In this document: positions 25,573 to 34,413 of the stretch, piece by piece | Numbering within the stretch: the first letter of the stretch is position 1 | How the letters are laid out: every line of letters starts with the position of its first letter | Source: Paraburkholderia sp. SG-MS1 | GTDB lineage: Bacteria; Pseudomonadota; Gammaproteobacteria; Burkholderiales; Burkholderiaceae | NCBI RefSeq assembly: GCF_012275575.1 | Contig: NZ_NPIH01000282.1 | Span: 900-60,712 of the forward strand | Reading direction: 5' to 3' | Length of the DNA stretch: 59,813 nt | Position numbers and translations under genes: made by a program | The notes under the pieces: generated by a model | The model's input: only the letters and a program-made list of their open reading frames with translations | What the model was told of the DNA's origin: nothing | Databases searched by the model: none

Positions 25573-25604
25573 AAAGGGTTCCGAGTATTCGGAACCCTTT
25601 TTGT
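25573..25604 (+). terminator. Terminator of the tRNA gene
   Basis: AAAGGGTTCCGA (25573-25584) pairs exactly with TCGGAACCCTTT (25589-25600) around GTAT, followed by TT and G. It ends the tRNA transcript 11 bases after CCA. Confidence 0.88.
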
Positions 25605-27297
25605 TTGCGCCGCCCGGGATGATTGAAGCGCTTTGGCGATCGAGGCTTGCGCCGCGTTACTGATTTTATTTGATGTATTTCGAAACTAATGTCGGTGCCG
25701 CTCAGACGTGCGGGTGTCATTCGGTCTCGTGAACTGGCAAAAAGCGCTTTCACTTTCGTCTTGCGTGTTTGAGGTCGATTAATGGGCCGAATGGAGGTCC
25801 GATCAATACCGCCTTTTTCTCCCAGCACACGCCACTCAAAACTACCCGAATCCCATCTCTGGTTGGCGGAATTCCGCGCGATCGCCCCGACGCTCCTTCT
25901 TGCCTTGGCGGCCTACCGCACAGACGGGCAGGCGATGGGTTGGCAATCTCGATGTAAACGGTCCCAAGTTCGTTGCGCGGGAGTGGCACGTCGCTTGCTG
26001 AAGGTCGGCTTCCAGCAGTATCACTATAACGAGAATCATCATGCGATCCGACCACACCGCTACTGACCTGGCCCCGGCTCAACCACCGCTAGCGATGCCA
26101 CTCGACGACGCCGGGGACAACGCGCTACACCTCAGCGCGTTGGCGCGCGTTACCTTCTGCTTTGCCTGGCTGTTTGGATTGGAACCGTTCCTGACGGAAC
26201 CCGTTGACCTGGAGTCGCGTTCCAACAGGGTGGAGCGCCCATAACCGTTGCCAGCACGCTGGTTCGCCATGCATTGTGCGAACCGTCGTCGCGGTTGGAC
26301 GTTGAAACTTTCGTCGGGAGCCGAAGCAATTTCTACAGCCCGCGTTGACGAGCGCGAGATCATGCTGCGCGGAGTGCGAGGAGCGGCGAGACAACGAGCC
26401 CATTCGGGCGCCGTGGGAAATCTCGGCTATACGCTCCAGTTCGCTGGGAATTAGGGAAACTCCGCGTGAAAAAAGGGACTGGCTTGTCCGTTAAAAGACT
26501 AAGGAAGGCCGTTAGATGTTCGCCGTCCGCTTTCGGCACGTGCTGGGTCACGCGGCGGTCGGCGCCGCAGTTCACCTCCGGGCAACGCCGTGCTGAGGGC
26601 ATCCCTCTTGTATATGCGCTTCAGCGGAGCACCCACCTACGACGTACAAGCGCGGCGGCATAACGAGGAACCGATGAAACCGCCTGAAGGCGGTTTTTTC
26701 ATTTCGTCGACAGCGGACGCATGCAGGCTCGGGTGGCATCTGCCCCATTGCCGAACAAACAATTCATGCGACTGATGAAATGAATCACCGCTGATGATAA
26801 AGGGACTAATTGTTAGTCAGAAGGCGACAATATTAACTCAATTAAGTTCCCGGTTTTCCAAAATAAATCTACAGAGAGCGCAGAATTTCGCTTTGCACAA
26901 TTGCCTATTTCGGCGCACTTGGAGTTTCAATCCCTAATCGTTCCGACCCGATTACGTCACGCGTATTAAAACGTGTTGCATATGCACAACTTCGAATATT
27001 GAGAGGTTGCAAATAACTTCTGGCCAGAGCAGATGCGTGGCGCCGAATATCTTCCGATAAACGCATGCAAAACAACGACTTAATGCCCTTGCCGTCAGTA
27101 TTGTTGCGAATTCTGAAAAATCCTGTTGTGTAAATTGCCCGCGCCGCTACTAGGGTGTCCCCCTACACTCACGCTTCGTTTGAAGGGTGCCCGGCTGATC
27201 CAAACGGTTCGGCCAAAAGGGCGGCAGCGCAGGCGACGCATGCGCTGCCGAGGCAGGTCCCGCTCCCCGCGTAAATTTATCGAACTTGGAGTCCCAC
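25605..27297. other. 1.7-kb stretch without a convincing gene
   Basis: No frame here shows recognisable protein similarity. The longest plus-strand frames (25782-26066, 26041-26244, 26466-26663) are short, lack consistent ribosome-binding sites and have shadow-like composition. They may be decayed genes. The only firm signals are an intrinsic terminator at 26677-26699 with no gene upstream, and a markedly AT-richer zone from about 26770 to 27130, which probably carries the upstream control region of the porin at 27298. Confidence 0.6.
26677..26699 (+). terminator. Orphan intrinsic terminator
   Basis: AAACCGCC (26677-26684) and GGCGGTTT (26689-26696) flank a TGAA loop and run into a six-T tract (26694-26699). 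No coding gene lies directly upstream on the plus strand, so it may end a small RNA or be a relic. Confidence 0.75.
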
Positions 27298-28461
27298 ATG
27301 AAAAAGAGTCTCATCGTCGTTGCGGTTGCCGCATCGTTCGCATCCGTCGCTCACGCACAAAGCAGCGTGACCCTGTATGGTCTGTTGGACGCGGGCCTGA
27401 CGTACACCAGCAACGTTGACCACAACTCCAAGTGGGCAGCAGGCAGCGGCGGCATCAACCAAAGCATGTTCGGTCTGCGTGGTTCGGAAGATCTGGGCAA
27501 CGGTCTGAAGGCAATCTTCACGTTGGAAAGCGGCTTCAACGTCAACAACGGCCGTTTCGCTAACAACAACGGCATGTTCAACCGTCAGGCATTCGTCGGC
27601 CTGTCGAGCGCGCAATTCGGTACGGTTACCCTGGGCCGTCAATACGACGCAGCTCAAGACTACCTGGCACCGCTGACCGCAACGGGCAGCTGGGGCGGCA
27701 CGTACTTCGCGCACCCGTTCAACAACGACAACCTGAACACGAACGGCGGCCTGTCGGTCAACAACTCGATCAAGTACTCGAGCGCTAACTACGCTGGCTT
27801 CACGTTCGGCGGCACGTATGGCTTCTCGAACCAGGCTGGCGCATTCGCCAACAACCGCCAGTACAGCATCGGTGCTGCATACCAGTGGCAAGGCCTGCAC
27901 CTGGGCGCTGCTTACGCACAGCAGAACAACCCGAACGCAACGAATGCAGCAGGCACGGCAAGCAACGGCGGCGCTTCGGACGGCGTGGTGGCGAACACGG
28001 TTGGCACGATCGACGGTCAATTCCGTCAACGTCAGTTCGGCGCAGCTGCTTCGTACGCATTCGGCCCGGCAACGGTCGGTGCTGCGTTCACGCAGTCGCG
28101 TATCGACAACCTCGTTGGTGCAGCAGCTGGCCAGCGTCAAGGTCGTTCGAACAACTACGAAGTCAACGCCAAGTACAACGTGACCCCGGCTCTGGGCCTG
28201 GGCGTTGCATACACGTTCACGGACGCACGTGGCTACGGCGAAAACGCTGACGGCAACGACATGAAGACCCGTTACCACCAGATCGGCCTGCAGGCTGACT
28301 ACTCGCTGTCGCGTCGTACGGACGTCTACGCTCAAGCCGTGTACCAGCACGCAATGGGCGACGGCGGTGTCGCTTCGATCTACAGCGGCGACAACACCGT
28401 TCCGACGTCGTCGTCGAAGAACCAGACGGCTGCTACGGTCGGTCTGCGTCACCGCTTCTAA
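27298..28461 (+). CDS. OmpC-like outer-membrane porin
   Basis: A 387-residue trimeric general porin of the Burkholderia/Neisseria type (Gram-negative porin family). The 20-residue signal peptide (MKKSLIVVAVAASFASVAHA) is followed by the porin N-terminus QSSVTLYGLLDAGLTY. The family segment MFGLRGSEDLGNGLKAIFTL follows, with many alternating beta-strand repeats and the C-terminal TVGLRHRF, whose last Phe is the Bam recognition residue. Codon choice is strongly biased, suggesting high expression. The ATG at 27298 follows GGAG by six bases; a terminator follows the gene. Substrate preference is not predictable. Confidence 0.92.
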   Translation: MKKSLIVVAVAASFASVAHAQSSVTLYGLLDAGLTYTSNVDHNSKWAAGSGGINQSMFGLRGSEDLGNGLKAIFTLESGFNVNNGRFANNNGMFNRQAFVGLSSAQFGTVTLGRQYDAAQDYLAPLTATGSWGGTYFAHPFNNDNLNTNGGLSVNNSIKYSSANYAGFTFGGTYGFSNQAGAFANNRQYSIGAAYQWQGLHLGAAYAQQNNPNATNAAGTASNGGASDGVVANTVGTIDGQFRQRQFGAAASYAFGPATVGAAFTQSRIDNLVGAAAGQRQGRSNNYEVNAKYNVTPALGLGVAYTFTDARGYGENADGNDMKTRYHQIGLQADYSLSRRTDVYAQAVYQHAMGDGGVASIYSGDNTVPTSSSKNQTAATVGLRHRF

Positions 28462-28489
28462 GCTTCAGCAGAAGCTGGTTGTAGTACAG

Positions 28490-28517
28490 AAAGGTGCCGT
28501 TCGCGGCACCTTTTTTT
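28490..28517 (+). terminator. Terminator of the plus-strand porin
   Basis: AAAGGTGCCG (28490-28499) pairs with CGGCACCTTT (28504-28513) around TTCG and continues into a T-run. A UUCG tetraloop gives a very stable hairpin. Confidence 0.9.
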
Positions 28518-28520
28518 ATG

Positions 28521-28570
28521 CGCGCGGCAATTCGAATGCCGCGCGCCTCGCGGGGTCTTCGCGGACCCCG
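28521..28570. other. Two additional hairpins between convergent porins
   Basis: CGCGCGGCA (28521-28529) with TGCCGCGCG (28537-28545), and CGGGGTC (28551-28557) with GACCCCG (28564-28570), form two GC-rich hairpins in tandem. They follow the plus-strand terminator and precede the end of the minus-strand porin. They lack T-runs and may insulate the two highly transcribed genes. Confidence 0.6.
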
Positions 28571-28578
28571 CCGCCTCC

Positions 28579-29709
28579 TTAGAAAATCGTGCGCAGACCG
28601 AGTGCAACGCCGGTCTGATTGCTGCGGCCGGGTAGTTCGACCGCGGCGGCACCCGACACCTTGTCGAAATCGACCGTGCCATACACCTCGGTGCGCTTGG
28701 ACAACGCGTATTCGGCCAGCGCGACGAACGTATAGCGATAGCCGCTACCCACTTCACCATTGCCGATCGCCGCATTGGACATGTGGTCGTAGTACGCCGC
28801 GCCGGTCAGCGTGAGCGCGGGCGTGGCTTGCCAAGTGACGCCCGCGAACGGGCCGTTGTCGACGCGACCCGATCCCTTGACGATATCGACACCCGGCACG
28901 AGCGTCTGCTGCGCTAGCGCACTGTCGACGAAGCCCGTGTCGTCCTTCGAATGCAGATAACCCACGTACACCTTCGTGGAGCTGAACGCATAGACCGCGT
29001 TAGCGTTGAAGATGGTCTGCTTGTGATTGCTGTTGTCGCTGTTCTGTTGCACGCCGGCCGCGACGCTCAAAGGGCCGGCCGCATACGACAGAGTGAAGCC
29101 GTACATATTGCCCGCGCCGAGATGTCCCGGTATCTGGCCCGAGAAGCCGTCCTCTCCGGTCGATTCCGAGTTGGTGCCGAACGAGTACATCGCGGCCAAG
29201 GTCAGGCCTTTGTACGTGCCGGTGTATTTGACGGCGTTGTCCGCATAGAGCCCCGCGCCGAGCGCGCCCGGCAGCCACGAGTTTTCGGCGTAGTTGCCGA
29301 CCGTGAGCGGATCATAGGTATCGCCGAGCAGGTCGAACAGCGGCGTTTTCTGACGGCCGAACGTCACCGTGCCGTACGGGCTGCTCAGGCCCACGTACGC
29401 ATTGCGGTTGAAGATCCGCTGGCTGTCCGAGGCAGAGCCGTCCTGCAGGTTGATGCCGCTTTCCACGTCGAAGATCGCCTTCAGGCCGCTGCCGAGGTCC
29501 TCCGAGCCGCGCAGACCCCAGCGGCTATTGGTAATCGCGCCGTTGGTCATGTACAGGCGGCTGTCATTCTTTGCGTCGGAGTTCGTCAGATACCGCACGC
29601 TGACATCGGCGACGCCGTACAGCGTGATCGAACTTTGCGCCAGGGCCGGTTCGGACGTCGCGGCGAGGGCAGCCCCGCCCACGAGTGCGGCGGTCTTGAG
29701 GAGTCTCAT
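28579..29709 (-). CDS. OmpC-like outer-membrane porin
   Basis: A second 376-residue general porin, convergent with the first and only moderately similar to it. The signal peptide is MRLLKTAALVGGAALAATSEPALA, and the mature start QSSITLYGVADVSVRYL is typical. It also has RWGLRGSEDLGSGLKAIFDV and the FNRNAYVGLSSPYGTVTFGRQ loop region, and ends GVALGLRTIF with the terminal Phe. The start at 29709 is fixed by the signal peptide, although the open frame continues to 30228. Ligand and regulation are unknown. Confidence 0.91.
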   Translation of the reverse strand: MRLLKTAALVGGAALAATSEPALAQSSITLYGVADVSVRYLTNSDAKNDSRLYMTNGAITNSRWGLRGSEDLGSGLKAIFDVESGINLQDGSASDSQRIFNRNAYVGLSSPYGTVTFGRQKTPLFDLLGDTYDPLTVGNYAENSWLPGALGAGLYADNAVKYTGTYKGLTLAAMYSFGTNSESTGEDGFSGQIPGHLGAGNMYGFTLSYAAGPLSVAAGVQQNSDNSNHKQTIFNANAVYAFSSTKVYVGYLHSKDDTGFVDSALAQQTLVPGVDIVKGSGRVDNGPFAGVTWQATPALTLTGAAYYDHMSNAAIGNGEVGSGYRYTFVALAEYALSKRTEVYGTVDFDKVSGAAAVELPGRSNQTGVALGLRTIF

Positions 29710-29907
29710 TTGTCTCACTGGAATTCCTGCATAGGTGGTTATGGATTCTTCGTTCAAACGCGGCGCGCGCAGATAGCCTGGGCGCCGGGCGCGCCGATGA
29801 TAGACCACGACCTGCGCCGCGCCATTGGCCCTTTGACGCAATAACGTATTGTGCTTTTTGGCGATTGCGCCGGCGGATCTGACAGGAATTGACTTTGCGA
29901 ATACGGG

Positions 29908-30132
29908 CTTCGGTTTATCCGCCGGGTGCTGAATAGTGTGATGTGGGTGCTGCATACGCGAGAGCCGTGGAGCACGATGCCCGAGGCTTATGTACCTTAT
30001 CAGACCGCGCATCGCTATTACCTGCGCTGGTAAAGGGCGGGCGTGCCGAATGCGGTGGCGTTTGCGCTGTTCAAGACCGATGCGATTCCGGAGCGGCGCG
30101 TCGCACGCAAGCGCGACGCCGAGCTCAGCTAG
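29908..30132 (+). pseudogene. Transposase fragment (IS5-type N-terminal domain), decayed
   Basis: Reading from 29908, one frame gives LRFIRRVLNSVMWVLHTR, then EPWSTMPEAYVPYQTAHRYY and LRW, a TAA stop at 30031-30033, and then RAGVPNAVAFALFKTDAIPE to a stop at 30130. The order of hydrophobic helix, PW..MP, Y..YQT.HRYYLRW and the GV that follows matches the N-terminal domain of IS5-family transposases (DUF4096-like). Changing the TAA to a lysine codon restores continuity without a frameshift. No start codon, catalytic DDE domain or inverted repeats were found, so this is a remnant lying between the second porin and the acyl-CoA synthetase. The rest of 29710-30339 shows no gene. Confidence 0.6.
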
Positions 30133-30339
30133 AGTGTTCAGAATCGCGCATTCGCTGCGCGGCGACAAGCAGAAGCCGTCATATGGGGGCACGCACATCG
30201 GTGGCAAAAGTCGGTTCGAAAAAGCCACGGGCGCACTATTCTGTCATTTGAATGACAGACAGTTCACCATGGCACTTGCCAGGCTAGCTCATCAATCAGA
30301 ATAATCGGTGGCGCGGTCCGCCCCTCAGGAGACGACGCA

Positions 30340-31971
30340 ATGAAGCACATGTTCGAAGAAGGTCTCGAGCAGCGCGAGGCCAACTATGTCCCGCTGACGC
30401 CCATCGATTTCATCGTGCGCGCAGCGGAAGTCTACGGTGAGCGGCCCGCGGTCGTCCATGGAGAGATTCGCCGCACATGGCGCCAGACTTTCGAGCGGGC
30501 GCGGCGTCTGGCCAGCGCGCTGCGGCAGGCGGGCATCGAACGCGGCGATACGGTCGCCGTGTTGCTGCCCAACATCCCGCCGATGGTGGAAGCGCACTTC
30601 GGCGTGCCGATGGCGGGCGCCGTGCTCAACACGCTCAATACGCGGCTCGATGTGTCGTCGCTACTGTTCATGCTGCGCCACGGCGAGGCGCGGGCGTTGA
30701 TCGTCGACACGGAGTACGGCGAGTTCGCGCGCCGTGCGGCGCTGGAATTTCCTGCGTTGCGAGTGATCAGTGTGGCCGACGCGATGCCCGCCGATGCCGC
30801 TCAATTCGTCCGCGCGACAGACTACGAAGCGTTCCTGCAGGCCGGCGACCCGGCTTTCGCCTTGATCCAGCCGGCCGACGAATGGGACGCCATCGCGCTG
30901 AACTACACGTCGGGCACGACCGGCGATCCGAAGGGCGTGGTCTACCACCATCGCGGCGCGTACCTGAATGCGCTCAGCAATATTCTCGAATGGGACATGC
31001 CGAAGCACGCGGTCTACCTGTGGACCTTGCCTATGTTCCACTGCAACGGCTGGTGTTTTCCCTGGACCGTTGCCGCGCGGGCGGGCGTGAACGTCTGCTT
31101 GCGCAAATTCGACGCGAAGACGGTGTTCGACCTGATTCGCAGCGAAGGCATCAGCCACTATTGCGGCGCGCCGATCGTGCAGAGCGCGCTCGCCAATGCG
31201 CCGGCCGAATGGCGTGAGGGAATTACGCATCGCGTCTCGACGATGGTGGCGGGCGCGGCTCCCGCGCCCGCGGTGATCGCGAAGATGAAGGAGATCGGCT
31301 TCGACCTGACGCACGTCTACGGGCTGACCGAAACCTATGGGCCCGCCGCAGTCTGTGCGAAGCAGCAAGCGTGGGAAACGCTCGACGACAGCGCCCGCGC
31401 TGAGCTGAATGCGCGGCAGGGCGTGCGCTATCACCTGCAGGCCGCGGTGAGCGTGCTCGATCCGGACACGCTTGCGCCGGTTCCCGACGACGGCGAAACG
31501 CTCGGCGAGATCATGTTTCGCGGCAACATCTGCATGAAGGGGTATCTGAAGAACGAACGCGCGACCGAAGCGACCTTCCGCGGCGGCTGGTTCCATACGG
31601 GCGATCTCGGCGTGCGGATGCCCGACGGTTATGTCCGCATTCGCGACCGCAGCAAGGACATCATCATTTCAGGCGGCGAGAACATCTCGAGCATCGAGGT
31701 GGAGGACGCGTTGTATCGTCACCCGGCAGTGTCGGTCGCCGCCGTGGTGGCGATGGCCGATCCGAAGTGGGGGGAGGTGCCGTGCGCGTTCATCGAACTG
31801 AAGGAAGGCGCTCAGGCGACCGAAGAGGAGATCATCGCGCACTGCCGATTGTTTCTGGCCGGCTACAAGTTGCCGAAAGCAGTGCGCTTCGGCGAATTGC
31901 CGAAGACGTCGACGGGAAAAATTCAGAAGTTCGAACTGCGCGCGCGGGTCAAAGCGGAGCGCGACGAATAA
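30340..31971 (+). CDS. Acyl-CoA synthetase (AMP-forming)
   Basis: A 543-residue ANL-superfamily ligase that activates a carboxylic acid via an acyl-adenylate and forms its CoA thioester. The phosphate loop is YTSGTTGDPKG (189-199). The A5 motif YGLTETYG, the A7 motif GWFHTGDLG, the hinge DRSKDIIISGGENISS and the A10 lysine in PKTSTGKIQK are all present. The sequence resembles the medium-chain/methylmercaptopropionate (DmdB-like) group, but the acid cannot be assigned. The ATG at 30340 follows CAGGAG. No acyl-CoA dehydrogenase or hydratase is adjacent, so it appears to stand alone. Confidence 0.9.
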   Translation: MKHMFEEGLEQREANYVPLTPIDFIVRAAEVYGERPAVVHGEIRRTWRQTFERARRLASALRQAGIERGDTVAVLLPNIPPMVEAHFGVPMAGAVLNTLNTRLDVSSLLFMLRHGEARALIVDTEYGEFARRAALEFPALRVISVADAMPADAAQFVRATDYEAFLQAGDPAFALIQPADEWDAIALNYTSGTTGDPKGVVYHHRGAYLNALSNILEWDMPKHAVYLWTLPMFHCNGWCFPWTVAARAGVNVCLRKFDAKTVFDLIRSEGISHYCGAPIVQSALANAPAEWREGITHRVSTMVAGAAPAPAVIAKMKEIGFDLTHVYGLTETYGPAAVCAKQQAWETLDDSARAELNARQGVRYHLQAAVSVLDPDTLAPVPDDGETLGEIMFRGNICMKGYLKNERATEATFRGGWFHTGDLGVRMPDGYVRIRDRSKDIIISGGENISSIEVEDALYRHPAVSVAAVVAMADPKWGEVPCAFIELKEGAQATEEEIIAHCRLFLAGYKLPKAVRFGELPKTSTGKIQKFELRARVKAERDE

Positions 31972-32097
31972 CGCGCTGTGTGAGCAATGTGCCGGAGCGC
32001 GCGCCGACCGCTACGGGGGTTACGGACACCAAGGGCGCTGGATCGCACCCGCAAGACATGCACTTTCAGCATGTCATCGTGCAGCGTAGCCGTGCGC

Positions 32098-32322
32098 TCA
32101 ACCGCGCGTGTCGACCCAATGATGCGCCCAGCGTGCCGAGTGCTGAAGAGCCTGTTCTTCGCTCGTGAAGTAGTCGAGAGAATAGAACTGGTAGCGCCCG
32201 TCGGTACGTGCGCTTTCGGCGCGTTCGAGCAACAGGTTGGATGAAAAACTGCCGTCGGGCAAACGATGCGCCGAGGGTTGGACGGCATAGCCGTTGTAAT
32301 GATGAATATGTTTGCTTTGCAT
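32098..32322 (-). CDS. Small conserved protein linked to cspA
   Basis: A 74-residue basic-acidic protein of unknown function. It begins MQSKHIHHYNGYAVQPSAHR and contains LPDGSFSSNLLLERA, FYSLDYFTSEEQAL and ARWAHHWVDTRG. I recognise this pattern from a small uncharacterised Burkholderiales family encoded near cold-shock genes. It lies 293 bases downstream of cspA on the same strand. There is no obvious ribosome-binding sequence before the ATG at 32322; the upstream region is AT-rich. The open frame extends further upstream but without conserved features. Confidence 0.72.
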   Translation of the reverse strand: MQSKHIHHYNGYAVQPSAHRLPDGSFSSNLLLERAESARTDGRYQFYSLDYFTSEEQALQHSARWAHHWVDTRG

Positions 32323-32584
32323 TTTATATTTTAATGATGTTCGATTGCGCGCCGGCCGTACGAACCCGTGATACGAGTTACGCAGACGAGCTGATTCAAG
32401 CCATTGCGAGCCGAATCCTGACGCAGTCGGGGTGCGAAAAAATGGGCGTTGAAGCCAGAGGGGAGAATGAGGTGCAACGAGGCGTTTGGCGCTTAGGCAA
32501 GCTGCTCGAAAACGAATGCAGCTAAAAAGCGATCGCGCCAACTGTGGGAGACAAAAGCTCCGCGAGGGTGTCGCTGCAGCCCGA

Positions 32585-32600
32585 TGTCCGTTGCCGGACA
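32585..32600. other. TGTCCG/CGGACA hairpin after cspA
   Basis: A 6-bp stem with a 4-base loop lies 16 bases beyond the cspA stop codon (minus strand). It lacks a T-run and could be a weak transcript end or an RNA-stability element. Confidence 0.4.
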
Positions 32601-32615
32601 CCGAGCCCTTCAAAC

Positions 32616-32819
32616 TTACAGCGGCTTGATGTTAGCCGCTTGCAGACCCTTCGGGCCTTGCTTCGTTTCGAAGCTCACTTTCTGATTTTCAGCCAGCGTC
32701 TTGAAGCCGTCGCTGCGAATTTCCGAGAAATGCGCGAACAGGTCGTCGCCGCCCTTGTCCGGGGTGATGAAGCCAAAGCCTTTGCTGTCGTTGAACCACT
32801 TAACGATACCGGTATCCAT
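32616..32819 (-). CDS. cspA: Cold-shock protein of the CspA family
   Basis: A 67-residue single cold-shock domain that binds single-stranded RNA and DNA and melts RNA structure. RNP1 is KGFGFITP and RNP2 is DLFAHFSEI; the C-terminus is KGLQAANIKPL. Length and sequence are standard. The AAGGA ribosome-binding site lies a few bases before the ATG at 32819. A good promoter at 32961-32990 implies a leader of about 135 bases, as expected for a temperature-controlled cspA mRNA. Confidence 0.95.
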   Translation of the reverse strand: MDTGIVKWFNDSKGFGFITPDKGGDDLFAHFSEIRSDGFKTLAENQKVSFETKQGPKGLQAANIKPL

Positions 32820-32960
32820 AAAGAATCCTTGAGGAAAAAAATTGAAGAATTTGCTCTGATGAAGAGCGCGCGAAGCGTCAAGGAGGGAGAGGACAACGAA
32901 TACCGCTGAGGGAGCGAGACATTGATGAACAGCAATCGAACTTCTTGAACTTCGGGTGCA

Positions 32961-32990
32961 ACAATAACCGCGCAGGTGTGTCAGCGTCAA
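32961..32990 (-). promoter_or_regulatory. Sigma-70 promoter of cspA
   Basis: On the minus strand TTGACG (32985-32990) and TATTGT (32961-32966) are separated by 18 bases. Transcription would start near 32954, leaving a 5' leader of about 135 bases before cspA, typical of cold-shock genes. Confidence 0.6.
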
Positions 32991-33125
32991 TACATAACTT
33001 GTAACTGTTCTGCGAGGGGTAAATGGCCGTTACGTGGCGGCTGCCGGTAGAGCCCTTGGTTGCGCTTATGCCGCGCGCGTCAACGCGGCATACCGTTCGG
33101 GGAGTTCGAATGGCCGGCGGCGCTC

Positions 33126-33761
33126 TCAGATGCCCACTTTGTGTGCATTCAGAATCAGGCGCAATCCCAGCGCGGCCACCGCGCTCGCGGCAATGCGATC
33201 GATCCAGGCCTTCCATTGCAGATAGATTTCGCGCGGCCGTTTGCTCGAAAAACACAACGCGACGATCGTGTACCAGCCGGCCTCGATTGCGAAGATCGCA
33301 GGCGGCAGCGCGAAGTAGCACCACAGCGGCGGATGCTGCGGAAGCAGCGCCGCGAAGATACTGCCGTAGTAGACGGCTGTTTTCGGATTGCTCAGTTGCG
33401 TGCTCAAGCCGATCCAGAAAGATTTACGTGGATTGCCGGAGGCGGCTTGCGCCGCATCGAACGCGAGCGGCTTGGCCGCGCCGCGCCAGATTTTCGACGC
33501 GAGATAGATCAGGTAGACGCCCCCGGCAATCTTCAGGCCGACGTAAAGCCATTCGACGGTGGCCAACAACGTGTAGAGGCCGAGCAACGCGATGCCGCTG
33601 AAGAACACGCCACCCATACCCATGCCGAGCGCTGTCGCGAGACCGTCGCCGCGCGACAGCCCGATCGCATTGCGCGCGACGATGACGAAGCTCGGTCCCG
33701 GGCTCATGGCGCCTAGCAGCAGCGCGGCGAGAATGGTGAGGATGGCGGTTGAGGCGGGCAT
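33126..33761 (-). CDS. LysE/RhtB family amino-acid exporter
   Basis: A 211-residue inner-membrane exporter of the LysE/RhtB superfamily. The N-terminus MPASTAILTILAALLLGAMS has the family's GAMSPGPSFVIVARN signature. It then shows the GLSRGDGLATALGMGMGG segment, six hydrophobic spans and the LSNPKTAVYYGSIFAAL motif before transmembrane segment 4. The substrate is probably an amino acid or homoserine lactone-like compound, but this is not deducible. AGGAG lies eight bases before the ATG at 33761. Upstream (33762-34053) there is no gene, only hairpins such as GCGTGCA/TGCACGC near 33887-33908. Confidence 0.88.
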   Translation of the reverse strand: MPASTAILTILAALLLGAMSPGPSFVIVARNAIGLSRGDGLATALGMGMGGVFFSGIALLGLYTLLATVEWLYVGLKIAGGVYLIYLASKIWRGAAKPLAFDAAQAASGNPRKSFWIGLSTQLSNPKTAVYYGSIFAALLPQHPPLWCYFALPPAIFAIEAGWYTIVALCFSSKRPREIYLQWKAWIDRIAASAVAALGLRLILNAHKVGI

Positions 33762-34053
33762 TGTCGTGTCTCCTGCGCGCGGTGTTAATTGATGAAACAT
33801 AGCATGACACTGTGCGCTTTGTTCTTGAATAGACGGCTATTAGAGCGTCCCTGGGCCGATGCGGATTCGACACATCGGGACATTGGCGTGCATTCGAATT
33901 GCACGCTATCCGTCTGAATCACGCATAAACTCCACATTGTTTTGCGGAGTTGTTGTCTGTGTAACACGAGCATGATTAGTTGCGACATCGGTACATTATG
34001 AAAGAGCAGTAGAACAACGGCTGTTCGACCTCGATGGGAATGCGCGCGAGCGT

Positions 34054-34260
34054 TTGATCGAGCGGATCCGCCGTCGCATAGATGATTACGGCATTACGAT
34101 GGAAGCGCTCGCCGATGCGCTCGAAGCCGACGCGAACGCGGTTCGGGCAGTGCTGTATCGCGATGCCTTCGGCAACACGTGGGACGGTCACGGAGATAAA
34201 CCGGACTGGCTCGCACGCGGGATCTACGCTGGACAGAACATCGATCACTTCCGCTGTTAA
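34054..34260 (+). CDS. H-NS-like DNA-binding protein, start codon uncertain
   Basis: The reading frame ends in an H-NS-type C-terminal domain: VLYRDAFGNTWDGHGDKPDW, then LARGIYAGQNIDHFRC, corresponding to the YrdP..G.TWsGrGr.P.W AT-hook-like core. Ahead of it is a short helical region (RLIERIRRRIDDYGITMEAL). The frame is open from 33976, yet contains no ATG or GTG. The first usable codon is TTG at 34054, giving 68 residues. The out-of-frame ATG at 34008 (ATG AAA GAG CAG TAG) is where a start would be expected, and one inserted base would join it to this frame. The gene may therefore be start-disrupted or use a rare codon. DNA binding and silencing are inferred from the family. Confidence 0.6.
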   Translation: MIERIRRRIDDYGITMEALADALEADANAVRAVLYRDAFGNTWDGHGDKPDWLARGIYAGQNIDHFRC

Positions 34261-34413
34261 CCCAATTTTTTGCCACACGCACGTCGTCTGATTATCGGGC
34301 AGCGTACGCCTTGGCCGTTGATCGCATGGGCGATTAGCCTTAACATCGGGCGGGTCGTTGCCGACTCCGTGACCATCCCATTCGGGCTCACGCGGCACAG
34401 AACTGGAAGCTTC

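Noticed and set aside
25454..25828. 124-residue minus-strand frame across the tRNA locus
   Set aside because: Its C-terminal half is simply the antisense translation of the tRNA gene, a familiar database artefact (GGIRTHGG-type peptide).
25782..26244. Two short plus-strand frames after the tRNA (94 and 67 residues)
   Set aside because: No similarity recognised, weak start signals and shadow-like composition; kept only as part of the unexplained stretch.
27277..28452. 391-residue minus-strand frame opposite the first porin
   Set aside because: Strong codon bias in the porin leaves the opposite strand open; composition is Val/Arg/Cys-rich nonsense.
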